A stretch of 64,000 bases of DNA from Torymus aiolomorphi (taxonomy: Eukaryota; Arthropoda; Insecta; Hymenoptera; Torymidae). Within the stretch, counting starts at the first letter, position 1. Every line of letters starts with the position of its first letter. The notes beneath the pieces were generated by a model. The model was not told the DNA's origin. It saw only the letters and a program-made list of their open reading frames with translations, and did not search any database. Below, in pieces: positions 33,050-42,556 of this stretch. The translations under genes and the position numbers were made by a program. The stretch is taken from assembly GCA_036365515.1 (NCBI GenBank), contig CM070873.1:190890604-190954603 (forward strand), written 5' to 3'.

Positions 33050-34105
33050 GTATCTTTCAGTGAGGATTTTCTTAATCGTATTTCTGTCCTCTGATGAGAG
33101 TGTTGATGTCTGATGAGAGTGTTTGTATTGCAGATCGTGGTGGATGTCTTGGGTGAGGTACCTTCCAACGAAGTTAAACTTGACCTCGTCTTCAGTAATA
33201 TTGTATGTCTGGAAGAGGTCTTCGCGTTGCTTGAACCAGCCTGGGGATCGTGTCTATAGAAATTCCAGATCTGTAGATGTCTGGTATTAGCAACAGTGAC
33301 GGAGTTGGCTGATGGGTTCCGTGGCGGAGTTTCCTGAAGTTGGTTACGTGCCGATGGGCCTGTCCCAGTTAGAAATTGTGGGACGGGTGGAACGTCAATG
33401 TAGTTGAGGCTTGTCGAGGTAGTTGGATCCGAGGCTGCTTCTGGCCAAGAGTATGTCTGTGGGAGCGATAATCCTGTTGATAACACGCTGTTGTGTAGGC
33501 TTTCTGACTTGGTGAGAAAGCTGTAACAGCTGGTGATTGCCGTGGTGGTGAGCGCAGGCGATGCTGTTGTAGTGACCGCTTGCGATGAAATTGCGACTGA
33601 AGTAGGTGTCGTCGGTTTAATTGGGTTGACAGCTGCGCTATCTGTGAGCTGATTGGTAGGTGCAGATGTGAAGAGTTTCCATGTGCAACATGAGTCCCTC
33701 TAATTTGCAATCAATTTCATCCATTATTCGCTCATACGTTCGTTCATCCCTGCGCTTCAAGAGGTCTTCCAGATTCCCTGTCGTTTCAAGGTTGCTGTTT
33801 GAAGGTGTGTTTATTTGCTGTTCTGAGTTAGGCTGCTTTGGAGTGGTGCCAGTGCTACTGCCAGCGGTGCGTGGGAGTGCGCCAGTCCCTGTATTCGTGG
33901 GAGGAGTTTGCGTGTGACCGCCCTCACTGGACATGGTGATGAGATTATCTGTATTTTGGTTGCCTGAATTGGGCTTGTTAATGGGAGAGTGGAGAACCAT
34001 ATCTGCGGCTAAAAGTGCTCTTCTTGTGTTGCGGGTGGTGCGAGAGGATAGGTTAGGATCCTGTATTAACGAATCTTGTAAGGCTTTTAACTCTCGTTTG
34101 CTCAT
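33050..34105 (-). pseudogene. gypsy Gag (broken)
   Basis: It starts MSKRELKALQDSL at 34105, runs through a Pro/Thr/Asn-rich linker and an acidic helix (LEDLLKRRDERTYERIMDEIDCKLEGLM), and after frame changes continues as a capsid with IWNFYRHDPQA and, one frame away, FNFVGRYLTQDI. No zinc knuckle and no protease follow; Gag passes directly into the RT leader (KYPDVFG-type) near 32950. So a deletion removed the Gag C-terminus and protease. Confidence 0.75.
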
Positions 34106-34109
34106 TTAC

Positions 34110-35457
34110 GATGAAGTGCAGAGATCCGTGAAATGAGGTTGAATAGCAGGCCTACATTGCCTTACGCCGCTGCGTATGTCAAGCTCCCTGGGCAGTGCTC
34201 GCAGGCACAAACAATGATGTTGAGGCTAATCAAGTGAAAATAGCTAGTCCTACGCTCCCCGAAGGTGACGTAGAACTAGAGGAGGAAGATACAACCCCTG
34301 CTAGGGTTGATAAGAAAAAAAAAAAAACCTAAATTGCCTTACGCCGCAATGCGCATCACAAGCTCCTGGTTAGTGCTCGCAGACACATACAGATGTGTTA
34401 AAGCTAGCCTAAGCTAGGACATAAAACTATAAAAACGCGTGTCTCTCGCAGACCACTTTCTCGCTTAAAAAAAAAAATTTAAGTTTATAAGATGTTGGAA
34501 CTTGCAATAATTGTCAAGTTCTAAGAACGCGTAAGCAGTAAGCAGGAACTTGCAGTCAGAGTCAAATTCTACCAACGCGTGCGCGGTAAGCGGGAACTTA
34601 AAAAATCCGTCAAGTTTTGACAACGCGCGCGCAGTATGCGGGAACTTGAAAAATTACACGTAGGCGAGTGAATACGTGACGAAAGGCTGCACTTCTGGGA
34701 AGAGAACGGGTGCGGAAGTACTCCCTGTGACTGTTTATGTTTACCGTGGCGCTCGCGATTCCCAGAATGCAGTCACGCAGAACGAAAACACTTCACGGTA
34801 TACGTGCGGTATACGTGCGATATACGCGGTATACGCACGCTGGGCCAAAGCAATTCTCGGAATTTGGCAGATAAATAAAACGCAGTAATTATGTTGCGTT
34901 ACAATATGCGCAGATTTACCGCCTAGACGCTAACTTTTTTTTTTTACACGCAAACCTGGGCGCAATGAAGTGTTCTCGAAGACGACGTTGGAGATGCCTT
35001 CTGGTGCGGCCTCGGAGAAAACTCGACGAAGTGCAGCAAAACAGCGATTAGTCCCTCACACGTTGCTTGACGGGTGCGGTAAAAGGGCGCCGGTGACGGT
35101 GGCTTCATGCAAGGCCGCACCCGGAGATCAGCTGCGAAGCGTGTTGAGTGCAGCGGACGTCCTCACGTTGCTCGACAGGTGCGTTTGAAGGCGCCGGTGA
35201 CAGTGGCTTCACGCAAGTACGCACCTGCAGATCTGCCGAAGAAAGACTGCAGTGCCTCGGAGATGACTCGACGAGACACAATGATTGCGCAGATGTGCTC
35301 GAGGATCTAGGCCGTTGATTTTAGCACGTGTGCGCCGGCGTGCCAGCACGCACACGGAGACTTGCAAAGAAGTCCTGGGCGGCAAAGTGCCACAAGACTG
35401 GCCGAGGCTTGTGGTGCGGCACTGAGTCGAAATTCAGCAGAGAGTCGGGGTCACCAA
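34110..35457 (-). other. 5' leader of the 5.9-kb gypsy
   Basis: About 1.35 kb between primer site and gag start. It holds several related blocks, among them AACTTG...CAACGCGYGCGC-type phrases at 34500-34650 and GTGACGGTGGCTTCATGCAAGGC against GTGACAGTGGCTTCACGCAAG at 35090-35220. Two A-run/T-run tracts (34313-34328, 34929-34940) are present. No ORF with domain content. Confidence 0.6.
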
Positions 35458-35661
35458 TGTAGGAGTGAGGAAGGTGAGAGGTCCAGTAAAAGAGACGTCG
35501 CCTGTAATCCTACTCTATGTTTATTGACTCTCTCTGGCGTGACTGCCTCGTACGAAGGACTGAGCGGAACTGATCGGCGGCATCGGCGGCGTCGCTCGCA
35601 GCATGGCTGCTCTCTCTCTCTCCTGCGCTATACAGTGCCGCCACCTGTCGGGGGGCCTACA
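35458..35661 (-). repeat. 5' LTR of the 5.9-kb gypsy
   Basis: 204 bp, near-identical to 29797-30005. Followed (in element direction) by one base and the primer-binding site TGGTGACCCCGACTC. Right flank is (TA)n. Confidence 0.9.
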
Positions 35662-35682
35662 TATATATATATAGCCGACTCT

Positions 35683-36713
35683 GTCAAATCGAGAGGTCAA
35701 AAAATGAATCTTCTTAAAACTCTCAGAAAATGTTCTACTACTTATTTTGGATACCCCTGATTCTTTTCAGATTTTTAAGAACCATAATTTTGGGCATATC
35801 AGAGGTCAAAAATTGAATTTTCATGAATTTTTGCTTTTTTATTGCGATTTCAATCACTGTAAGCAAAAATATCCAGTTTATATGACATTATATTATATAA
35901 TATTACAGTATGAATTAGCAAGCATCTTCATTCAACAATGCTTTACGTACCAATTATATACCAATGTACGAATGACCTGTAGCTGTAGCGTAATAGAACT
36001 GCATATATTTTTTTACTTTAAAAAATGCTTCTGGTGGGTTCAGTTTTAAAATCATAATGTAACATTTAACTTTACGCCCTGTTGAAAATATATAGGTAAG
36101 TTATGTACATAAATAATTTATGAAAATAATTTATATTGATATTGGCGTGCCAAATTTGATTTTTATCTAGCTAAAGTATTTATATAGACCTTTATTAAAT
36201 ATTTTAACTTTTTTAAATAGTAAAAAATGATAATTATTTTTAACTTTATAGTGCTATAGTAATACTATAACAATATTAGAGCAATACTATAAAATAGTAG
36301 ATGTATTTTATTTTATTAAATTATTTATATATGAATTTAATAAAATAAAATACATTTACTATATTATTTTATTATTAATATTATTTTTTATTATTTATAA
36401 AAGTTAAAATTGATATTTTTTACTATTTATATATAAATTTAATAAAATACGTAAATAGTATAGTTTCTTATAGTATATACAGTTTACATAAATTATTCAC
36501 GTAAAAAATTCATGTAAAAACTTTACCTAGATAAAAATCCAAATTTAGCACGTCAACATCTAAATAAACTATTTATATAAATTATGGTTCTTAAAAATCT
36601 GATTAAGAATTAATTACTGAAATTAAAAATTAAAAATTCAGGGGTATCCAAAATAAGTAGTAGAACATTTTCTGAGAGTTTTAAGAAGATTCATTTTTTA
36701 ACCTCTCGATTTA
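35683..36713. mobile_element. palindromic MITE/fold-back, ~1.03 kb
   Basis: Terminal inverted repeats of about 75 bp: left AAATCGAGAGGTCAAAAAAT...GGATACCCCTGA (35686-35760), right the complement (36638-36710). Further nested inverted pairs occur inside: TTAAGAACCATAATTTT / AAATTATGGTTCTTAA, and CCAAATTTGATTTTTATCTAG against its complement. Nearly the whole element can fold on itself. No ORF. (TA)-rich flanks hide the duplication. Confidence 0.85.
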
Positions 36714-36776
36714 CCATATATATAATAATAAAGTTCTTATAATAAATTTAGCTCACCATTGATAGTAGCACAATCT

Positions 36777-37388
36777 GGTAAATCAGGAATGTAAGTATTA
36801 GATCTCAACGCATAGGGAATTTCAGGCTGCACTGCATTAGCTGTTGATAAATTTGTCTCATCTTTATTCTCAGAAGCTAAATTATTGTCAGACCGTAAAT
36901 AAAAATATTTTTATTTGTGCCTTAATGTAATAAAATATTAATTTTAATATTAATTTTCATTGTTTACTTTGTACGATTTGTGGAGTAAATCAATATTTTC
37001 TAATTTTTTAATTTTATTCTTGATTCGAAAATGAGAAATATCAAAACATTTTTTAAAAGGATTTCAAAATTTTGTTCTTTTCTCTTGTTGCTAATTTTTC
37101 CTAGTGATTTTTGAACATTTTTAAATTGTGAGTTTATAACAAGTTTATAACTTTATTTTTACATTTAGAAAAATCTTGAGTTTGAAGCCCAGCTTTTTTC
37201 CAAAGAATCAATATTTCTTTTGTTATCATAATTAAGTTATCTTCCAATCCGAACTTCAATATTCCAGTTTTATAGAATAAATACTGTAGAACTTGTAAAT
37301 TACTTGGCAATGTACAACCATCGAATTCAGGTATAACAAAACCAATTAGAGGAATTGGTTTATTTGCCATTTCGCAATTCTGTAACAA
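36777..37388 (-). pseudogene. N-terminal part of the transposase-like gene whose C-terminus is at 28148-29759
   Basis: From 37388: a conserved-looking block EFDGCTLPSNLQVLQYLFYK...LKFGLEDNLIMITKEILILWKKAGLQTQ, then in shifted frames KEQNFEILLKN and FDISHF (about 37070-36990), and a 120-nt exon (36896-36777). That exon has acceptor TAATTTAG and donor ATG|GTGAGC, phase 1, encoding SENKDETNLSTANAVQPEIP.... I link it to the catalytic part at 29759 because the phase-1 donor faces a phase-1 acceptor there and both blocks recur together in insect repeat proteins. Broken by frameshifts. Confidence 0.55.
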
Positions 37389-37538
37389 ACGATTTAAATT
37401 ATGCGATATTATTCACTAATGTTAAAAGTTTATACTAAACTATCTAAAATCAAAAACTGATAGAGTAAATCGAGATTTGTGAAGAGCAGTATTAAGAGCA
37501 TAGATGTATTAGAAAGTCAGGCCTCCAACCGTCGCAGA

Positions 37539-37676
37539 GTTAGAAAGAGAGAGAAGATCGCGGGACGTAGCTGTCTCTCTCTATACTCGCCCATTGGCCG
37601 TTCCCATCTGTGCTTACTGCGCATGCACGTGAAGAGAGAGGTAGCTACGTCCCGCGATCTTCTCTCTCTTTCTAAC
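37539..37676. repeat. 138-bp hairpin: perfect 34-bp inverted repeat
   Basis: GTTAGAAAGAGAGAGAAGAT... (37539-37572) and its exact complement (37643-37676), spacer 70 bp. Arms end GCGGGACGTAGCT. Likely a minimal fold-back/MITE; no target duplication seen. Confidence 0.9.
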
Positions 37677-37734
37677 GTTCAGACATTTTCATTTATATAG
37701 TATCTCAAAAATGGCGCCATGCTTCTCCTATTAA

Positions 37735-38250
37735 TGGCGTACGTAGTAGCCACCCTGCCCTTGACCCTGTGTAACTCCATGGCCATTATCATGGAGTTGG
37801 TAATGATCCGGCTAACCTGCGAGCAAAATCCCTCTGACTAACTCGTTCGGGAGTTTCATGCCCACACCATTTAGCTGTTGCTGATGATCTTATTTACGAC
37901 TGATGCGCATTCCTCTAACCTAACTGTACCGACTTCTCGGAGCAGGCTGACCTTCCTTATTAAGCCGCTGTCGTCGTAAGCGTTCTTAAGGTTGTTCCAC
38001 GTCACCTTCGGAGATGCAGCATTTATGTGTGCGTAAATAGCAGGATCCAAGCAAACGTGAGCTTGGCCTACGCGTGCATGACTCTTCGGATCGGTGCACA
38101 AATTTCCATCGGCCGGCGCTTGTATCGTTTCTCAGAGTTCTTCGAACTGGATGTAGGCTTTCATGCCTGTTGCCCACGCACGATAATTTTCGCGACCTTG
38201 ATCCCTAATCGGTTTGTCATTATGGCGTCGACGTTCACTTCGATACACAC
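37735..38250 (-). pseudogene. copia Gag fragment
   Basis: Minus strand: MKAYIQFEEL-type start near 38165, then HARVGQAHVCLDPAIYAHINAASPKVTWNNLKNAYDDSGLIRKVSLLREV and KLPNELVRGILLAG, the typical UBN2-like copia Gag pattern. It is cut off at about 37735 by unrelated sequence, and frame shifts split its N-terminal part. A separate, different copia copy from that at 1-5418. Confidence 0.8.
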
Positions 38251-38267
38251 TGCAGATCTGGCGTAAG

Positions 38268-38283
38268 ATCTGGGCCCGTAACC
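38268..38283 (-). other. copia primer-binding site (half-tRNA-Met type)
   Basis: GGTTACGGGCCCAGAT three bases after the LTR end. Copia uses an initiator-tRNA half molecule as primer, with GGGCCCA at the core of the site, which matches. Confidence 0.65.
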
Positions 38284-38286
38284 TGA

Positions 38287-38427
38287 TGTTGTGGAATAAA
38301 TGAAAGAGCAGCAGCGTAAGATTGAACGGTAGTTGAGTTTATTCTTTTAACTGAACAATAACGAGAATATTCCAGAACGGTGTACACCCTGCCACGGCTG
38401 GAACGGAACAGAGAGCAATACCACTAA
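38287..38427 (-). repeat. copia LTR 3' portion, cut by the DDE_1 transposon
   Basis: On minus it ends ...TTTATTCCACAACA (38287), then TCA and GGTTACGGGCCCAGAT (38268-38283), the copia-type primer site complementary to an internal part of initiator tRNA-Met. An AATAAA lies within. The LTR is broken at 38427/38428 by the left inverted repeat of the DDE_1 element; its remainder should begin at about 56619. Confidence 0.65.
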
Positions 38428-39322
38428 CAAGGAAACCGATCGAGGTGTCCGCCTCCGATTTTCCTGAATTTTTGATATGTTGTAGAGGACCGAAAAATAA
38501 GAGACTCGCAGTTTATTTTATCGGCCCAATCCCTTATTAAAGGGGTGAAAACCGCCCTTAAAGTTTACCCCCGAAAACGGGTTTTTTTTTTAATATCTTA
38601 AGTTCTAATCGATATTTTGAAATGAAACAAAATGGAAAATATTTCTCCTTGAATTATGTAACCATCAAGTATAGTTTGGTCCTCGAGGGTGGCAACCCTT
38701 ACTTTTTATTTTAGAAAAACCTTATTTTTTAAACTATTTCTGCATATAATATTTGCAATAAAATGAATTAATTATTATAAGAATCATTTTTTGACTTAAA
38801 ATAAAAAATAAAGTTTACGTGTTTCAGGGTTTTTGCCAATAAACACGTCATCAGGGGTAAACAACCCTTTAGGCACAAAATACTTTCAAACTATTAAAAT
38901 TAATATTTTAAGTTATATATAATGCATAATTTATTTTTATTTGGGCTATTTTTTCTATGGGCCCAATTTCCTATTAAAGGGGTAAAACGCACCCCTAAAA
39001 ATAACCCCTAAAATAGGTTTTATCTGAATATCCCAAGTTCAGATTCAAATTTAAAATGAAATAAAATGAAAAATATTTCTCTTTGAAATGCCAAATTCGC
39101 TACCCCTATATTTTATTTCGGAAAAATTTTTTTTTTTAATTTTTTTTGTATACAATATTTGCAATAAAATTAAATAATTATTATTAAAATTCAAAATCAA
39201 AGTTGACTTGTTTTAGGATTTTTTCTAATAAAAGCATTATCGGGGTTTAGCAGCACCTTGGACAAGTATACTTACAATTGAACCATTGAAATACATATTT
39301 TGAGGTGTATAATGCAGATTTA
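38428..39322. repeat. left terminal inverted repeat of the DDE_1 transposon
   Basis: About 895 bp. Made of two diverged tandem sub-units starting near 38524 and 38961 (GGCCCAATCCCTTATTAAAGGGG and GCCCAATTTCCTATTAAAGGGG; offset about 437 bp). Arms differ by scattered substitutions. Confidence 0.85.
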
Positions 39323-39608
39323 GTTTATTTTTGTGTCAGTTTTTTTTTATCGAGATAGCGTAATTAATGAAGTCACTTATAAACTCTTATACTTATTGTG
39401 CAATTTATATTCGAATATTTTGTTCGTATTTATAGGAAAATAAAAAGGATGGAACTGGGAAAAGAATAGGTGAGTTAAATGATTGACTAATCTAACGAAT
39501 AGAAAAATATAAATAAAAATAAAAAAATTAAAATATAAATAGAAAAATATAATATAAAATATTAATTGTTATTATGTAATTAATTTTTATTAAAAGTAAT
39601 ATATAGGT

Positions 39609-41016
39609 TGTCACGGGGTGGATTTTCGGGCTAAGGCACGTTTCACCTGCGTACCTTAGCGGTTCAATTCCATATCTCTCGGTTCAACTCCCGGAGATGT
39701 AATAGCCAGATTATGCAACGGACGCTACAACGTCGTGCAATGTTCACCTAATCTGGTTACTTACCATGCAACACGCAAGTCGAAGACTTGCGCTTTGTTT
39801 CTCACCAGTGACTCAAACTCTCCTCTCGTTCACTGGTTCGTGTGCCGGCTGCTCAGATGAAACGATACGTTTTCTCTTACGTAACGACCGCAGAGGCGGC
39901 GGGGAACGGGGAATGACTAGGTCGCGAAATAATAACTCGAGAGGTTAAATGTTAATAATAAAAGACTATTGTTTATTAAATAAAAGAAGTTGTAGTGTGA
40001 TAATGGATCAGAAATATAAATGAAATGAATTTAGGTTTGCGTATTCCCTATCTAAACGGTGCGCCAGCACGTTACCTCTGACGTCAGCTGCCTCGGAGAC
40101 TGACGTCACGCTCGCGGTAATTTACGCCGCGCACGTGAGGTATAATACGCCTCACGTGTGCGGTACTCTACGCGCGCGCTCACCGAGTAAAGGGACGAAG
40201 TGTGAGAGCAGTCGCGATCGCCGCGCGACGCACACACGTATAAGTGTGAGAGACAGGGCAGACGGCGGGTTTACACGTGTGCGCACCTGTTGTGCGCACT
40301 CTCCGGCTTTGAAAAAGCCGGTGGTTTGACCTCGCGTTTAGCCTTGATGAAGTGCGAGCCCGATGCCTACCCTCTCTCCTCGCACTTGCTCTCACCGCAC
40401 GAGAACGCCTACTCGAAGCCGACGTGCAGGTACGACGAGCCTGGACAAGCGGTTACGCGGAGCTAATACGCGGCGCGGAAGAATGCGTGCACGCTTAACT
40501 TTTACCCAATTTAGCAACGGCTCAAGTAGTTGATCGGTCTCGGACGTGTCTGGTCTTACTTCCTGAGGAATATAAAAATCTTGGTGCTGCGGTGGAGCGG
40601 ACACGAAAAGTGCTATTACTTCCTCCAGACACTAAGTAGTTGGAGTGCGGCAGGTGATACTAGCCTGTCGCACTTGAACTTTGCAATTTAACGCGCGAAA
40701 ACCGCAGAAGTACTTCAATACACTATTTTTGTATATCACGAGCAAAACTCTCGTGATTCGCGCTCTGACAAGGTACTTCTCTTCAAATGAACGAATGAGT
40801 CTTCTTTTAATAACGGGCGAAACAAGGTGGAGCGAAACGAAAAGCGGTTGCAGAATGCCGTAGCGAACTATAAGATAGCCGTCGCGGCTCGCCGCGGTCC
40901 GCTAGTCATCACGTCGATGCAACTCAGATTCTGCATCGACGCGCCATCTCGCGTTCGCGCGCATGAGTTACTTCAACTACGGCTTATACTCGACGTCGGT
41001 ACGGCAGGCCGTGACA
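39609..41016 (-). repeat. 3' LTR of the 10.55-kb gypsy
   Basis: 1408 bp, collinear with 48752-50158 and about 98% identical by eye. CRE palindromes at 40079-40086 and 40101-40108. Directly preceded (element direction) by the polypurine tract. Confidence 0.93.
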
Positions 41017-41195
41017 CCCCCCACCCAGATGTCACTTATCTCCTGATATGGGACTCTGCAATTCAATCCGGCGTCGCTAATACCTGAAAAGGGCTAAGGT
41101 TCTAGAAGTACTCAAGCGAATGCGACTTTTATAGAAAAATAAAAAAAATTTTATTCAAAGAATAATAACAAAAAAAAACAATCGGCGCCGCTTCA

Positions 41196-42441
41196 TCACC
41201 CGAAATTTTGCTGATGTTTCTGCCGATAATAAAACGGGTTGTGTGGGTCGTGATTCGCGGCTCCAGGGCAGGTAGCTGGGTTGTGGACGTTGAGGTGTCC
41301 ACAAAAGAAGCACCGTCTTGGTTGTCGTGGTTCTCCGGGCAGACGCCGGCCAGAAGAATGGGACCTCGGGGGCCCGTTAGATCCCGCAGGAGCGGGTACC
41401 TGTTCTTGAGGGCGACCCCTCGAGGGCCTTCTCCTAGACTTACTCCTCTGGCGGCTCTTCGGTCTGCCCGGACGTGACTCCTTTACGGGTACTGTTGTCG
41501 CACCAGGAGTAGGCCTCCTCCTACCCCTGGCTACTTCTTCCTCTTCTGCCCTGGCCCTCGCGAGTTCGGCCTGGACCTGGGCCATCTCCTTTTCTTTGGC
41601 CTCGCGGAGGCGTCGAGCTTTCTCCAAGGCTTCGCGACTTTCGCGAGCCTCGCGAGCCCTACTCTCGTTTCGCTGTCGGCGAAACTCGACTGCCGCCGCG
41701 AGCTCTTCTTTGCGGCCCAGGACCAAGTTAAACCACTTTTCGGAGTGGACCCTCGCCCCTTCATAATCATGGAAGTTATCCCACTCCTTCATGACGGCTT
41801 CTTCCTTTTCTCTAGCCAACTGGGATAGCTCTCGAGATGCTACCAAGTTGGCTTCGAGTTTCATCCAAGCGACCGACATGGGGGGAGCGACCTGATAACT
41901 CACACGACTCGCTATTCTCCGCAGGCTCCTCTACCTGCGGAATATCGTGGACGACGCTCTCTTCACTGGCCCAACTCTTCCGTTTTTCCGACTCCACAGG
42001 CTCCACTACCTGTGGAGTCGACGACTCCTCTTCGACCTCGCTACTCTGGCTAACTACCAGAGTAGTGACGTTTATCGCGGTCTTCGGTCGTCTTAATATC
42101 GACCGCGTTGACGAAATAACTACTGGCTTCCCTGCCGACAGTTCCTCTATGGTAACGGAGGACCCTTCCACGGCTCCTCCAATGGCAGGTAATCCGGCAC
42201 CTGGTATTATCCGGCCAGGTGTCGGAGGCATCAGCTGCGCCTGTGCCAGCAGCTGGCCTACCAGCTCGAGGAGCTGCTGCTGGTTCAGTTGTCCAAGACT
42301 CATCCTGTGAACAGAGGAGAAGATAGCGTTTATCCTCGGGAACCGTAGTTTGGATTCGCGCGTGTTCTCCGGGGGGTCGTCGAGATGGGGTCGCAGGTTA
42401 GTACGCGATTCCGCGAACCTTTCGGTCGGCCACGAGGTCAT
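41196..42441 (-). pseudogene. third ORF in the env position: coiled-coil protein with a CCHC-like finger (frameshifted)
   Basis: Part one (42441, or the likelier ATG at 42310, to 41812): MSLGQLNQQQLLELVGQLLA, then a Pro/Ser/Glu-rich linker. Part two (41903 to 41196): long Arg/Glu/Ala coiled coil (REARESREALEKARRLREA), a basic Arg/Ser/Pro tract and CFFCGHLNVHNPATCPG (C-x2-C-x5-H-x4-C). The parts are joined by a frame change near 41890, next to a C6 run. No signal peptide or membrane segment, so it is not an envelope protein. Composition suggests a nucleic-acid-binding accessory or a second Gag-like protein. No known name. Confidence 0.6.
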
Positions 42442-42556
42442 TTTGGGGGCTCGCTCGCAACAGGAACGGGATTGGTCGGTGCAGGAGAAGTTTCGCCTGG
42501 CCTTCTCGTGACTATCGCAGTCTTTCTCGGCTTACCTCTCCCGCGAGCTTGCGTTG

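Larger units (their letters stand above)
29797..35661 (-). mobile_element. Ty3/gypsy LTR element with two LTRs, internally deleted, 5.9 kb
   Basis: LTRs of 209 bp (29797-30005) and 204 bp (35458-35661) run TGTAGGAGTGAGG...GGCCTACA on +. The element lies on minus: primer site TGGTGACCCCGACTC directly inside the right LTR (about 35439-35456) and polypurine GGGGGAGTAC directly inside the left LTR (30006-30015). Flanks suggest a TATA duplication (29793-29796 / 35662-35665), though low complexity. Gag is joined to RT with protease missing, and the RT palm is deleted. Confidence 0.9.
29760..36776 (-). other. intron of the transposase-like gene, filled by a gypsy element and a MITE
   Basis: Donor GTGAGC at 36776 and acceptor TTTTCAG ending at 29760 are both phase 1. 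What lies between, apart from about 60 bp and 35 bp of AT-rich intron edge and about 20 bp between the two insertions, is entirely the MITE (35683-36713) and the gypsy (29797-35661). Without them the intron would be only about 120 bp. Confidence 0.5.

Noticed and set aside
38830..38880. CTGATGA ... CTGAAAC in the inverted repeats as a hammerhead ribozyme
   Set aside because: On the minus strand the GAAA belongs to a helix pairing CGTGTTT with AAACACG, so the required three-way junction cannot form.
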